NCBI GenBank assembly: GCA_964035575.1
Contig: OZ037838.1
Location: 310,001-374,000, forward strand
Source of the DNA: Rhynchopus sp. YZ270_cl-10
Lineage: Eukaryota; Euglenozoa; Diplonemea; Diplonemida; Diplonemidae
Direction of reading: 5' to 3'
DNA: 64,000 nucleotides
The translations under genes and the position numbers were made by a program. A model generated the notes under the pieces. That model did not search any database. It was given only the letters and a program-made list of their open reading frames with translations, and was not told where the DNA came from. Below are positions 20,445 to 29,941 of this stretch, one piece after another; position 1 is the stretch's first letter, and each line of letters opens with the position of its first letter.

Positions 20445-22290
20445 CAATTGAAAGATTTTGAGCAGATCTTTCAAATGGAGCAGAAATCGAAATAAAATGA
20501 GAAAAATGGAAAATGGAAAATTGAGGAGAGCTGATATTTTTTCCTGAAAATTTTGAAGAAAAAAATTATTCCGGCTGCGCACCTGTTTTTTCGGTATTCG
20601 AAAATGGCTTTATTTGAAAGATCGGTTCAAAATCTTTCAAAAGAAAGAAAAATCGATCAAAAAGTCCTAGTAGATAATGTCTCACTGCATGGAGAGAAGG
20701 TACCAACCAGCTAAATATACCGTAATTGTACAGAGGTTGGACAGTACAAAAGTTGGGGCTTTTGGGGCTTTTGGCCAACTTGGCCTGGTGTTGAACGCCG
20801 CATCCCCCGCACATGTAATCTGCTTTTAGCCGCCTGTTTCCCAAGCAAGAAGAAGTTGTCGACCAACACCCTCCTGCCAGTGTCTCTGTACCTTGACTGT
20901 GTTGATACAGCTTCTTTTGTACAATGTCCCCCAAAAGACAAAGGGCAATAAATACACGGAGAAGAGGCACAGCCAGTTCAGGGTCAGGAACTGCTACGAC
21001 GAGTGTTACTTTGCCCGGTCGCAGATATTTTCCATTATTTTAGTTTTGTTCTGAAAACCGTACAAAATGGTTCCCTTCACACCAAAGTTTGAATCCTCTG
21101 ATGACTCAAGCTCGCCAGAGTAGTTCATTATTCCCAAAATATACCCGAAAAAGTCGAAAATTTGGAAATGCCTCGATTTGGTGATAGTGTATGAGAGTGT
21201 CAAAATAAATTGAATCTTGCTTCTTTGGAAAGATTTCACATCAAATCTTTCCACTAAAAAAAAAATCGCTGAAAAAGTCCGAGTAGAAGCCATGTTAAGC
21301 ATTTTCGTGGATATGGGAGCGTCCGCGAAAGACCCCCCCCTAAAGCTAACATCCATGCTTATTGGTATTTCACTAATTAAAATTTTGGTATTTTATAAGA
21401 TTTTTTTTTTAAATGAACTCAGAGTTAAGTTTCTGAGTTCATTAAAAAAAAAATCGGTGAAAAATTCCGAGTAGGTATTAATTTAGATAGGAAAAGCTAT
21501 GTCAACAGCTATGTGTCCCCTTATTTTACCTGTAAATACTAAGGATATACAAGGAAATCCTCACAAACACCCATATAACCACCCACAGAACAACACAACA
21601 GGGGGAAATGGAATCAGCAGCCAAAGCATTCGCTCAGGAGCTGAAAACCCGGCCTTTCCGAGGCCTAAAAAACTTCGCCGAGCTGCAGGTGTATGCAGGG
21701 GTTCACTGGCAGGGGGGCAAAGGGTGGGACGCGAGGAGCTGGATGCGCGAGGTGTGGAGCTCGAAGCATATGTCTCTCCATATGCAGAAGAGAACCACCA
21801 GGAGAAAAGGGGTGTCCGCCGTTTACTACTCCTGTAGTTGCATCACCGGCACCCCAGGAGGACAATGAGAGCGAGACGGAGGAGGAACAGGAGGAACAGG
21901 AGGACAATTGTCTGTAACTCTTGGAGAGACTCATCACAGAGGTCAATAGGGTCACTCAAAAAAGGGGGGTTTCTGCGAGAAAGTCGACATCGCCGCAGAC
22001 GACCCGGATCGTGAAGCTCTTTCGCACTCTATTTAGAGTGTTCGGAGGGGGCGACAAGCCTCCACCCCCCTTTCCTCCCCCCCCTTTTTGATAATGGGTT
22101 TAGAGACAGATATTAGTGAATTCCTTCCTATATCCTTAGTATTCACAGGTAAAATAAGGGGACACATAGCTGTTGACATAGCTTTTCCTATTTAAATTAA
22201 TACCTACTCGGAATTTTTCACCGATTTTTTTTTTAATGAACTCAGAAACTTAACTCTGAGTTCATTTTAAAAAAAAATCTTATAAAATAC
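20445..22290. repeat. Stem-loop modules with a common tail, inside the piggyBac-like element
   Basis: Modules at 20610-20680, 21219-21292 and 21413-21477 each have a 10-11 bp stem followed by a tail close to AAAATCGGTGAAAAA then TCCGAGTAG. An inverted copy lies at 22203-22290 and a weaker one at 20445-20500. Stem sequences differ (TTTGAAAGAT, TGGAAAGATTT, AATGAACTCAG) but remain paired, while the tail is conserved. Confidence 0.65.
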
Positions 22291-22360
22291 CAAAATTCTA
22301 ATTAGTGAAATACCAATAAGCATGGATGTTAGCTTTAGGGGGGGGTCTTTCGCGGACGCT
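21318..22360. mobile_element. Inner element with 240-bp inverted arms
   Basis: AGCGTCCGCGAAAGACCCCC opens the left arm and its complement closes the right arm. The arms (21318-21557 and 22119-22360) match almost throughout. The central 560 bp holds one candidate small gene. It lies wholly within the piggyBac-like element, so it is either nested in it or an inner part of it. Confidence 0.75.
21608..21868 (+). CDS. Small protein of the inner inverted-repeat element
   Basis: An 86-codon frame with a true ATG (MESAAKAFAQELKTR), a Trp-rich middle (VHWQGGKGWDARSWMREVW) and a Cys-rich end. A second frame continuing to 21917 ends in an acidic EDNESETEEEQEEQEDN tail, so a frameshift or splice may separate the two parts. 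I recognise no family. Its position, alone between two long inverted arms, suggests it belongs to the element. Confidence 0.35.
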   Translation: MESAAKAFAQELKTRPFRGLKNFAELQVYAGVHWQGGKGWDARSWMREVWSSKHMSLHMQKRTTRRKGVSAVYYSCSCITGTPGGQ

Positions 22361-22392
22361 GCCATATATATATCCTCTTGGTCCATAAAGGG

Positions 22393-23942
22393 TTAAAACA
22401 CTGGTACAACAAGCACTCGGAGAAGGGTAAAAAATACAACACCCATCAATGAAAAGTAAAAGCAACATTGCCCCTCACTTTTTGGCGCCCATCTTGCAGG
22501 TCTTATACAGTTGAAACAAAAACAGGCCGGACACCTTAGAAGGTTTGGGCCAAACTGTATCGGGAGTTTTTCAGGAATTTTTGAATTTTTTTTATTTCGA
22601 AAAATTTGACAAAAATGGAAGAACACAGTACAACAATGGTACTGTCAACCCCAATACAACACTCCACGTTTTAGCTTATTTTTTTTCAAAAAAAAAAAAA
22701 GTTTCAAAACTGTTGTCAATAAAATGGAATTCAGCCCTCCGCTGTTGAGGCAATGTCATTTTGGGAGCTTCGAGAGTGAACAAAAAAGAGTATTTCAACA
22801 TTTCAATAAATAACCAAGGAAAAGGGATCAACGAAAAAATGTTCCATGACCAAAAATGGTAAGGTAAAACTAATTCTCGACACGCTTAGCCTACCTTAAC
22901 AAATCCGGGTTTTCTAGGCGAAGAGACACTCCCTCCGCTTGCCTCCTCGCCAGAAAAAAGAACACATTTTTGTTTCGTTTGAACGACGTTTGGGGAGAAA
23001 AAGGGGAGATGGGTAAGTGAGCTTTCCAGTTACGTTCAGAAAAATGGAATTGCTCGTTGTACCACTCAAATGTGGGTCAGAGGATGACGAAAGGAAGACA
23101 GGAAAGAAAAAAAATCAGACCACTGTGGGTTTTGATTGTTCTCTCAAAAAAATTTTTGAGAAAAAAATAAAGTAAAAGAAGAGAAAAAGGTTCGTCATAT
23201 GAACCTGAAGCTACCAGATGATACGGGCCTGTTGAAGCAGAGACACACCAATGTTGAATGGCAACCATGAAAGACAGAGTTCCGTGCACACTTCTTCTTC
23301 ACCATGTTTTCTTCTCCACCATGTTTTTGTGGCAGCTGTGTGTAAACCTACAGAGCAATTGTACATTCGGTGATTCACGTGACACGATTTGTCACGTCTA
23401 TCACCACATTCGCTGTGTAATGCAGGCGGAAAGTCACGGCGTGGTCCTTCAATAAAATGCAAGGAAAATGCACCTAAAGTTAGGTTGCATCGATAACATC
23501 ATGTCAAAAAAAAAGTGCATGGTTTGAACTTCTGCACAAAAAATCAAAAAAAAATCTCAAAATATGAATGCGTTTTTTCAGTCAGAAAATAAAAAGACGT
23601 TTTTTTGTGCGAGTTGATCAAAAAAAAAAAGGGTAAATAAAGCAAGGGGACTCAAAACGCACACAGCTCTAAATAAAAAAACATACCAGAAAGAGTGAAT
23701 CACAGTGAATTCTGTATGCCTTTTTTTTTGAGGATGCATTTTCCCCTCACTTTAAATGGTGTTCACATGCTAAAGAGACAAGATGTTCAATTTTTTTCTT
23801 TCTTCTTTTTTTGATAAATTGTTGGAATAGTGTAGTTGCCACAGTTGTGCAACATCCACTTTTTTTTTCTTCCAAATTTTGGTTCGGTTTGCAACCATTT
23901 CAAAGCGCACGCAAATCAAAAGCGTCACGCAGAATCACATTC
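22393..23942. other. Spacer
   Basis: The first ~45 bp continue the repeat interrupted by the piggyBac-like element. At 23812-23875 lies a copy of the TTGTTGGAATAGTGTAGTTG hairpin family. Otherwise A/T runs only; I see no gene. Confidence 0.5.
23812..23875 (+). repeat. Dispersed TAGTGTAGTTGCC hairpin repeat
   Basis: Copies at 23812-23875, 46225-46305, 54228-54295, 55908-55965, 58636-58690 and 62466-62520. The consensus opens with GATAAATTGTTGGAGTAGTG, then TAGTTGCCTCGG, and ends GCAATCTCCACTTT; the GGAG and CTCC parts can pair. It is usually bordered by T or A runs. Confidence 0.75.
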
Positions 23943-24947
23943 TCAATGCTGCTTCGCAAAGTCCGGTGTTTCCCCTTGCTCCGCCCACTCTGCCTTCTTT
24001 GCGAGATAGCCTTCGTAGCCCCCCTGCTTCTCGAAGGCAGCCATGGTGCCTAGCATGGAATCAATCCACTGGGTCGCAAAGTTGCCGGAGTTCACTGTGT
24101 GGTGGAAGTCGTGGAAGATGGCTGCAGAGGCGTGGGTGAGGCCTAGCTTATGCGGGAGGGTGTTGTAGAATGAGTACCCTGAATGGGATTCGTACGTGAA
24201 GGCCAGACGAATCACTATCCACATGTGGAACAGAATTGGGTGCGGACGTGACAACAGCACACCTGCCACAGTCGGCAGCAAGTTGCCAAACGCCATTTCC
24301 AAAAGCCCTGCATATTCAGCAGCAATGCCAACCGAAGCCACGAACTGATGATGCTGCTTGTGGAAGCGGTACAGACTAGCATAGTGCAGCCACTTATGTG
24401 TGAAGTAAAACCCCACCGTGTTCGCAAGTGTCGCCGCACAGTACGTCCCTGCCATAGTCACAAATGATGGTAGCGCACCGTCAAATCCAGGCAGGAAAAT
24501 ACTTTTCGTGAGATCCGCTGTGTCATACAGGAAGTAGACCCACACAACAGTGGAGAGCTGCGCCACAGCAGCGAGGCGGAGGGTTTTGGCAAGGAGGCCG
24601 GGTGGGTTCACCATGGACTTCCGCCGTGGGAGTTTGTACTGTGCGAGCCAGCCGTTTGTGTCAAGGGCATGGAAGAAGCCGTTGATGACCACGTATGGAA
24701 TGACACGGCAGAAGAACGTCCAAAAGACGAAGAGCGCAGCGTCGTTGAAGCCGTGCACCTCCCGCAGCCACACACTGCAGGCAACGTAGTACGGGTGCAC
24801 CAGAAGCGTCGCTGCAGCCAGCAGGATGGGCATCCGTGTGCACTGCAGCAAAAACAGACGCAACGCTTCGGAGGTCGTACCACGAAACTCCTTCGGCACT
24901 TCGTTCAGAGCACGACCCTCCTGCCTGGGTCCTTTCCGAATACACAT
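23943..24947 (-). CDS. Fatty acid hydroxylase/sterol desaturase family protein, copy 1
   Basis: A 334-residue membrane di-iron enzyme of the fatty acid hydroxylase superfamily. The His box set is complete: HKWLH at 184-188, HKQHH at 196-200, His255, and HDFHH at 279-283 preceded by His272. Four or so hydrophobic spans lie at about 40-60, 70-95, 125-145 and 162-182, and another at 222-250 between the second and third boxes. Such enzymes use iron and O2 in the ER to desaturate or hydroxylate sterols or lipids; the substrate cannot be read from sequence. The start is ATG at 24947 (MCIRKGP); the longer frame upstream begins with GTG. It is nearly identical over its first ~65 codons and 5' flank to copy 3. 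Confidence 0.88.
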   Translation of the reverse strand: MCIRKGPRQEGRALNEVPKEFRGTTSEALRLFLLQCTRMPILLAAATLLVHPYYVACSVWLREVHGFNDAALFVFWTFFCRVIPYVVINGFFHALDTNGWLAQYKLPRRKSMVNPPGLLAKTLRLAAVAQLSTVVWVYFLYDTADLTKSIFLPGFDGALPSFVTMAGTYCAATLANTVGFYFTHKWLHYASLYRFHKQHHQFVASVGIAAEYAGLLEMAFGNLLPTVAGVLLSRPHPILFHMWIVIRLAFTYESHSGYSFYNTLPHKLGLTHASAAIFHDFHHTVNSGNFATQWIDSMLGTMAAFEKQGGYEGYLAKKAEWAEQGETPDFAKQH

Positions 24948-25873
24948 TGTTAGTTGTTTTGGTGTAAGCACTGTAAATTGGAGGGTGAAGAAAAAAGGTT
25001 ACGAAAATAAAACCAATACAGGAGGGGTGAGAAAAATGGGGATAACTTTTTTTTATAACACAACAGAAGAAATATTCTAAATGGTTGTGTAGATTTGGTT
25101 CGCCTAGTATAGTTGCGTTGTTCCCCCCTCCAACTCCGGAACCGTTTACACAAGCCATCCACAACCCTCTTCGTTGTGGCTGTCTGTACAAAATCACCCT
25201 TTGCGCCACGTTGTGTGTGGCATATACTTGCAGGCCTCTTTGGTTCGCCAGAGTTGAAGGACGGGAGTGACACCTTGGAGCTACACGACGACGGTTAAAT
25301 CATAAAATGACTTGACTTGTTGGTGGGATGCCGAGTGGGTGCCAGAGGGGGAAGAGCTGAAAGATAAGACACTACACATGCCGAGGAACTCAACGTGTGT
25401 AGTGTAGAAGGGTATAGTCTATGAAAAAAAGAGGAGGATGTCAACAATATGAATTCAATAAAATTGATAGCATAGGAGGAGGGATCAACAAAATCTTAAC
25501 GTACACTCTCTGTTGATTCTGAAACGGGAGGGTAAAAAAAGCGCGAAAGGTAAATTGGGGAAGAGGTTGAAAAGTTGGAACGCTTCCTCACCCCCAGATC
25601 AACAAAAAATATTCCCATCTTTTTTAGGAGGATAACAAAACTGCAAAAAGAGACAGGAAACGATTTGGAAACAAAAAAAAAAAAGAGAAGTTGAAAAGTG
25701 CAAACGCCTCACCGTTCATCCGCAGGCACTAAAAAAAGGGGTGAAGTAAAAAGTTGTGGATAATTTTTTCCTATTTGTGGCACCAAAGAAAAAAAGAAAA
25801 AGAATTTGGGCGAGTCCTGAGGAGGGTATTGTAGGGTTATGTATTGTTTACTTTTTGATAGTTTTTGTATTGA
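24948..25873. other. Spacer with repeats
   Basis: 24948-25013 is duplicated upstream of copy 3 at 33350-33415. 25490-25602 repeats 1499-1612, and 25683-25735 repeats the GAGAAGTTGAAAGTGC family. No gene is seen. Confidence 0.55.
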
Positions 25874-26434
25874 TACACTGTGGCTAGGGGTATGGGGATA
25901 GGTTCGCTGGGATAGCATATTTGGGGATAGCATATGCCATCCCCCAGGGGATAGCATAACCTATCCCCGGGGATAGGTTATGCTATCCCCCTGGGATAGG
26001 TTATTTCAGGATAACCTATCCCCCTGGGATAGCATTTGACTGTACTTTACTAAGGATCTGCGTGCTGGGGACACAAAAATTTAGTATCCCCACCCAGGTG
26101 CCCATTTGTCACCTTCCCACCCCTTAAAAAAATACAAAATAATGGGGGGATTCGGGTGCCCAAATAATCCTATGCACAAAAAATGAAGCGGGGGGGGGAA
26201 AGGGATAAATAATTTTATTTCCCCCACCCAACAACAATGATAAAGCGTAACGACAACAAATAAAAGCAAATAGGAATTTGTGGTTTTTGTGAGGCACTCA
26301 ACGAAGTGTGCCGGCTCTGTGGAGACACGGAGCCACCAGCACTCCCCAGTCTTTTTTCCGGAAGTACCTGGAAAACTCGCGGTTGCGACCAGGCAAACGA
26401 AAAAATTCAAGAGAATTCAAGAGAAATGCAAAAA

Positions 26435-26584
26435 ATTCCAGCTTCATCTGTGGGTGCGACGTTCTGCGGGCCTCCAGACATTAGGTGTTATAATTATTCT
26501 TGTTGCCACTCATCACCATCAGAATAACACCACAAAATGTCTGGAAGCCCGCAGAACGTCGCACCCACAGATGAAGCTGGAATT
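26435..26584. repeat. 150-bp foldback over the transposon gene start
   Basis: The arm from 26435 to 26482 is complementary to 26535-26584 over about 48 bp with very few mismatches. The ATG at 26537 and the first ~16 codons lie in the right arm. An mRNA reading through both arms would bury the start codon in a stem; an RNA starting in the loop would not. Confidence 0.8.
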
Positions 26585-26989
26585 CCAAAACAAAAAGACC
26601 TCTTCGCAGACTTCTTCAAGCTGTACGTGCTTCCTGCACCCAAACACAGCATCCACGTGACGGACCTCAGGGAACTGATCCGAAAGGTATTCCCCAAGCA
26701 CTTCGGCAACCTTTCTGACGTAACGCCAACTGTCACATCCGCGATTAAGTCTGCACACAAGAAGGTCAAGGATAACTTGACAAAAAATGAGCACGAAGCA
26801 CTTATGGCAGATGGGAGCGATGCGTGGCTCTACCGGTCCAAGAACGGTGCCCCCTGTGTCCTCTATGGAATGGATATTCGCAAGGAGCCAACCAACCACA
26901 TGAAGACTACCTCCGCATACATCCACATTAGGAAGTCCCAGATGAATTACAAAGATCAAAAAAGGACACTGAACCGATCAAGAGCCTGA
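26537..26989 (+). CDS. Transposon protein, first frame
   Basis: 150 codons from ATG (MSGSPQNVAPTDEAG). The middle looks like a folded, helical DNA-binding-sized domain (DLFADFFKLYVLP, VTDLRELIRKVFPKHFG, KKVKDNLTKNEHEAL), followed by AWLYRSKNGAPCVLYGMD. Near its end is a run of six A (GATCAAAAAAGG), after which coding character continues in the -1 frame without a break, into the next entry. So either a slip at the A run, a small change, or splicing joins the two. No family recognised. Confidence 0.6.
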   Translation: MSGSPQNVAPTDEAGIPKQKDLFADFFKLYVLPAPKHSIHVTDLRELIRKVFPKHFGNLSDVTPTVTSAIKSAHKKVKDNLTKNEHEALMADGSDAWLYRSKNGAPCVLYGMDIRKEPTNHMKTTSAYIHIRKSQMNYKDQKRTLNRSRA

Positions 26990-27027
26990 CAGGGAAGCAG
27001 GCGCATATTGCCCTGACCAACCTGTGC

Positions 27028-27702
27028 ATGCAGGCAAAAGATGTTCAGCTCCAGATTGCGCTCTGTATGCAGGCACTCTCGTACTTTAAGTACCAGAATA
27101 TATCGTGCCACTTTCATGCAAACGGAAGCTGCAAAAAGGAGTTTCTTTTTTCTCTTGTTCTGTACCACGCACTCATCTTTTCTCTTGAGTGGGTGGCTGC
27201 AGGGGTGACAATGGGGAAGGGATACACATATTTTCACAGCATGTCCCACTGGTTTGATCCAGAGGACGCTGTGCCTGTCTGGGCATCAGACGAAATGGGG
27301 GAGCAAGGGAACAGCACGAGAAAGCTCTCAGCTGGACGGGTTGGGTCGGGGAAACAGTTTGAGAGGGGACAACACCGCTTTGAATCGGCGAGGAAAAAAA
27401 GTTTCAAAAAAATACCCACTCCTTCGCAAAAAGAAGACGACGTACCGCGCATATTTGCCTACAGTTATTTAAAAATTTGCAAGCGTTGTTTCACACGCAA
27501 CAATACGTGGAGAACGAACTTGGATTATCTGGTGCAGCGAGTGAAGAGATGCGGATTCGACGGTCATGTGACGACTCAGGAGGGAACTAACGACATTTTG
27601 TTCAGTGCTGACTCTAATAACCATCAGTGCTTCAAACTGTGTGTGTGTGGCAAAAGAAAATGGGACATACCTTCACGAGCTTCCGAATACATAAGTGAGT
27701 GA
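27028..27702 (+). CDS. Transposon protein, second frame
   Basis: 224 codons from the first ATG; the frame is open from about 26953, overlapping the end of the first frame. Seen features: helical start (QLQIALCMQALSYFKYQN), WFDPEDAVPVW, a basic Ser-rich linker, then a Cys-rich part with CKRCF, CGF and CVCGKRKW that could bind zinc. I cannot identify a D-D-E triad with confidence. It is presumably part of the transposase of the element. Confidence 0.6.
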   Translation: MQAKDVQLQIALCMQALSYFKYQNISCHFHANGSCKKEFLFSLVLYHALIFSLEWVAAGVTMGKGYTYFHSMSHWFDPEDAVPVWASDEMGEQGNSTRKLSAGRVGSGKQFERGQHRFESARKKSFKKIPTPSQKEDDVPRIFAYSYLKICKRCFTRNNTWRTNLDYLVQRVKRCGFDGHVTTQEGTNDILFSADSNNHQCFKLCVCGKRKWDIPSRASEYISE

Positions 27703-28336
27703 GGAGTTCCACAAATGGGATGAAAAGGGGGTAGGGGGAGCCTTTTCTCTTTTTCTGTGTTTAACAATGTAAACCCAAAACGACCCCCTCTTTTGACGAT
27801 TTTGATTTTACAGCTTTTTAGCTTTTTTCCCTGTGTTACCTTTTGAACTTTTGTGTGATTTTTATTGTGTGAAATGCTTGTTTTTTTTATCCGCATCCTT
27901 TTTTATTTATTTATCCCTTTCCCCCCCCCGCTTCATTTTTTGTGCATAGGATTATTTGGGCACCCGAATCCCCCCATTATTTTGTATTTTTTTAAGGGGT
28001 GGGAAGGTGACAAATGGGCACCTGGGTGGGGATACTAAATTTTTGTGTCCCCAGCACGCAGATCCTTAGTAAAGTACAGTCAAATGCTATCCCAGGGGGA
28101 TAGGTTATCCTGAAATAACCTATCCCAGGGGGATAGCATAACCTATCCCCGGGGATAGGTTATGCTATCCCCTGGGGGATGGCATATGCTATCCCCAAAT
28201 ATGCTATCCCAGCGAACCTATCCCCATACCCCTAGCCACAGTGTATTGTGCTGAATCGACACAAAAAAAACAAAACTTGTTTCATATACATTCTTTTTCT
28301 AATGAAAAGACAAAACTAAAACAAAAGAAAAGTTTG

Positions 28337-28380
28337 TAAGATGAACGTAAGCCTCTCGTGCTTAGTCACCTTGTCATAAT
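28337..28380 (+). repeat. Dispersed CTAAGC...GCTTAG hairpin repeat
   Basis: Consensus TAAGATGAACCTAAGCCTCT then CGTGCTTAGTCACCTT. Copies: 19741-19773, 20006-20040, 28337-28380, 33441-33486, 47103-47140, 54998-55046, 55148-55177; diverged ones near 37415-37450, 41497-41523 and 55582-55612. CTAAGC pairs with GCTTAG. Some copies keep the pairing with changed bases or a different loop (CTAAG...CTTAG at 41500 and 47112). Confidence 0.8.
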
Positions 28381-29400
28381 AAAACACTACTACCAAGGGA
28401 AAATGTGGGATTTCATGGGGTAAACCCAAGCATGCTAAAGACGGAAACAACAACAAAAATAAAACTAACAAAAAGGTTGTAGCCGTATAGCTTTTACTAA
28501 CGTAAAAATTGGTCCATAAAAAAAAATATCCCAAAAGGGCCATGATAATTCTAGTCAATGTTTTTTCTGGTCCATATTTGGGTGATCTATGATCGTCTCC
28601 GTGAGACACGTAACAGGCGTGTGAGAGCTTACTGAGAGCTAGTGAAAAAAATATCTCCCCGTCCATAGATCACCCAATATTTTTTTCGAAAGACGGTAAT
28701 AATAAAACCTCAACAAGGCTCAACCTGCCACATAGTGGAGGGGGGGAGATGTGTGCTGCCTGAGTAATCCCCTCGAAACACGTGGCAAAATGGTGAGGCG
28801 CTTCCATAAAACGCAACCCAGAGTAATAACACACACAAACTCGTTGAGAAACAAACACCAATGAGACCCAAAGGCTCTCTTCTTACTCGTATGCTACAGG
28901 CAAGGGTGAACTAAACGTAAAAAACTCAATTAACGCGAAACGTTTCGAAAACGACAGAAACTCGTTTTCAAGTATAAAAAAAAAGACACAATCATGGTAG
29001 GAAGAACTGCACTCAACCCTTTTCCACACAACCCGTTTCGCTTGGGAACCCCTGTCCCTGGGGTACAACGCTCAAATTGTGGAGAGGAGAAAGGCGTGGT
29101 CCAACTTGTGTTGCATAGCAATATTTATGAAAGAGGGTGGGGAGAGGTGCTCAAATGCCGTCGTGTGTGTACAATATACAGTAGGACAAGCAAAAATAAT
29201 GGCGACCAAAAAAGCCTCCAATTGCAAGAAATCCCCCAAAATTCGCCAATACTATTTGGTCGCCAAGTTTCTTGTCCAACTGTAAGCAATGTAATGTAGC
29301 TTTCCCTGTTCAGCCGTGGAATCGGGCTTGAACTCTGAAGGAAGAAGGGAACATTTAGTCTTCCTCAAGTCTGTTGGTGACACGGGGTGAGAGTGGATGG

Positions 29401-29530
29401 GAGAGGATGGGAGAGGATGGGAGAGGATGGGAGAGGATGGGAGAGGATGGGAGAGGATGGGAGAGGATGGGAGAGGATGGGAGAGGATGGGAGAGGATGG
29501 GAGAGGATGGGAGAGGATGGGAGAGGATGG
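29401..29530. repeat. GAGAGGATGG decamer array, 13 perfect units
   Basis: Thirteen identical 10-bp units, with variant units on each side. The period is not a multiple of three, so all forward frames stay open; these are not genes. Confidence 0.97.
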
Positions 29531-29941
29531 GAGAGGGGAAAACAAAGTTGGCTTGAAATACAACAGCCCCGCTTGCAGTGTACCTTGGTGCAATGACCGG
29601 CGCGGGGTGGACCCCCTGACCAAAACAAAATTAGTTTCATCTTCTAGGGTTCTTGGATCTTTTGTGGATTCGCGCCTAAGAAGAGAAAGTGTAAGGAGGT
29701 TATCATGTCCATGTCTAAGCTTACTACAAACAAAGAGTTGATAGGTGCTAGAAACACATCTCAGTCGAGAAACAAAAGAAAAGTGAAATTGATATTGTGC
29801 AAACGCTTCTGGGACAGCAGGCACTGAAAAACAGTTTACGAAATTGAAGCTCGGCCCTTGCTGAGTTACTTTTGATAATTTAAAGGGGAACAAAAATATG
29901 ACAAACAAAACAGTTTTTGATGCATTTTTTTCATCTTGGTA

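Larger units (their letters stand above)
20348..22392. mobile_element. piggyBac-like transposon with decayed transposase
   Basis: CCCTTTATGGACCA at the left end and TGGTCCATAAAGGG at the right end, both directly flanked by TTAA (20344-20347, 22393-22396). The TTAA target with CCC...GGG ends is the piggyBac signature. The minus strand at about 20700-20960 has pieces resembling the transposase: LGDIVQKKLY, then in another frame GRRVLVDNFF, the D-N-F-F motif of the family. The frames are broken and the remaining catalytic blocks are missing, so it is dead or non-autonomous. It inserted into a dispersed repeat: 20250-20330 and 22399-22440 match the joined flanks at 31455-31545 and 31755-31800. 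Confidence 0.72.
25876..28243 (+). mobile_element. 2.37-kb DNA transposon with 335-bp terminal inverted repeats, unknown family
   Basis: Starts CACTGTGGCTAGGGG and ends with the complement, flanked by TA (25874-25875, 28244-28245). The inverted repeats (25876-26211 and 27909-28243) are practically identical over ~335 bp, so the insertion is young. Each holds subterminal GGGATAGCATA-type motifs and one 44-bp perfect palindrome (25947-25990 and its mirror). Two plus-strand reading frames lie inside, against the direction of all host genes. The TA target and long repeats suit several DDE families, but I do not recognise the proteins. Confidence 0.88.
28246..29941. other. Repeat-rich spacer
   Basis: Holds a CTAAGC hairpin copy (28337-28380), an inverted repeat TGGGTGATCTATG...CATAGATCACCCA (28577-28680), a decamer array (29401-29530) and a CTTGAAATACAACAGCCCC-type repeat (29550-29620). 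No gene is supported; the long frames over the decamer array are artefacts of its period. Confidence 0.55.

Noticed and set aside
29365-29908. Frames rich in GRGWERMGED or SSPILSHPLP
   Set aside because: These are translations of the GAGAGGATGG decamer array, open in several frames by composition.
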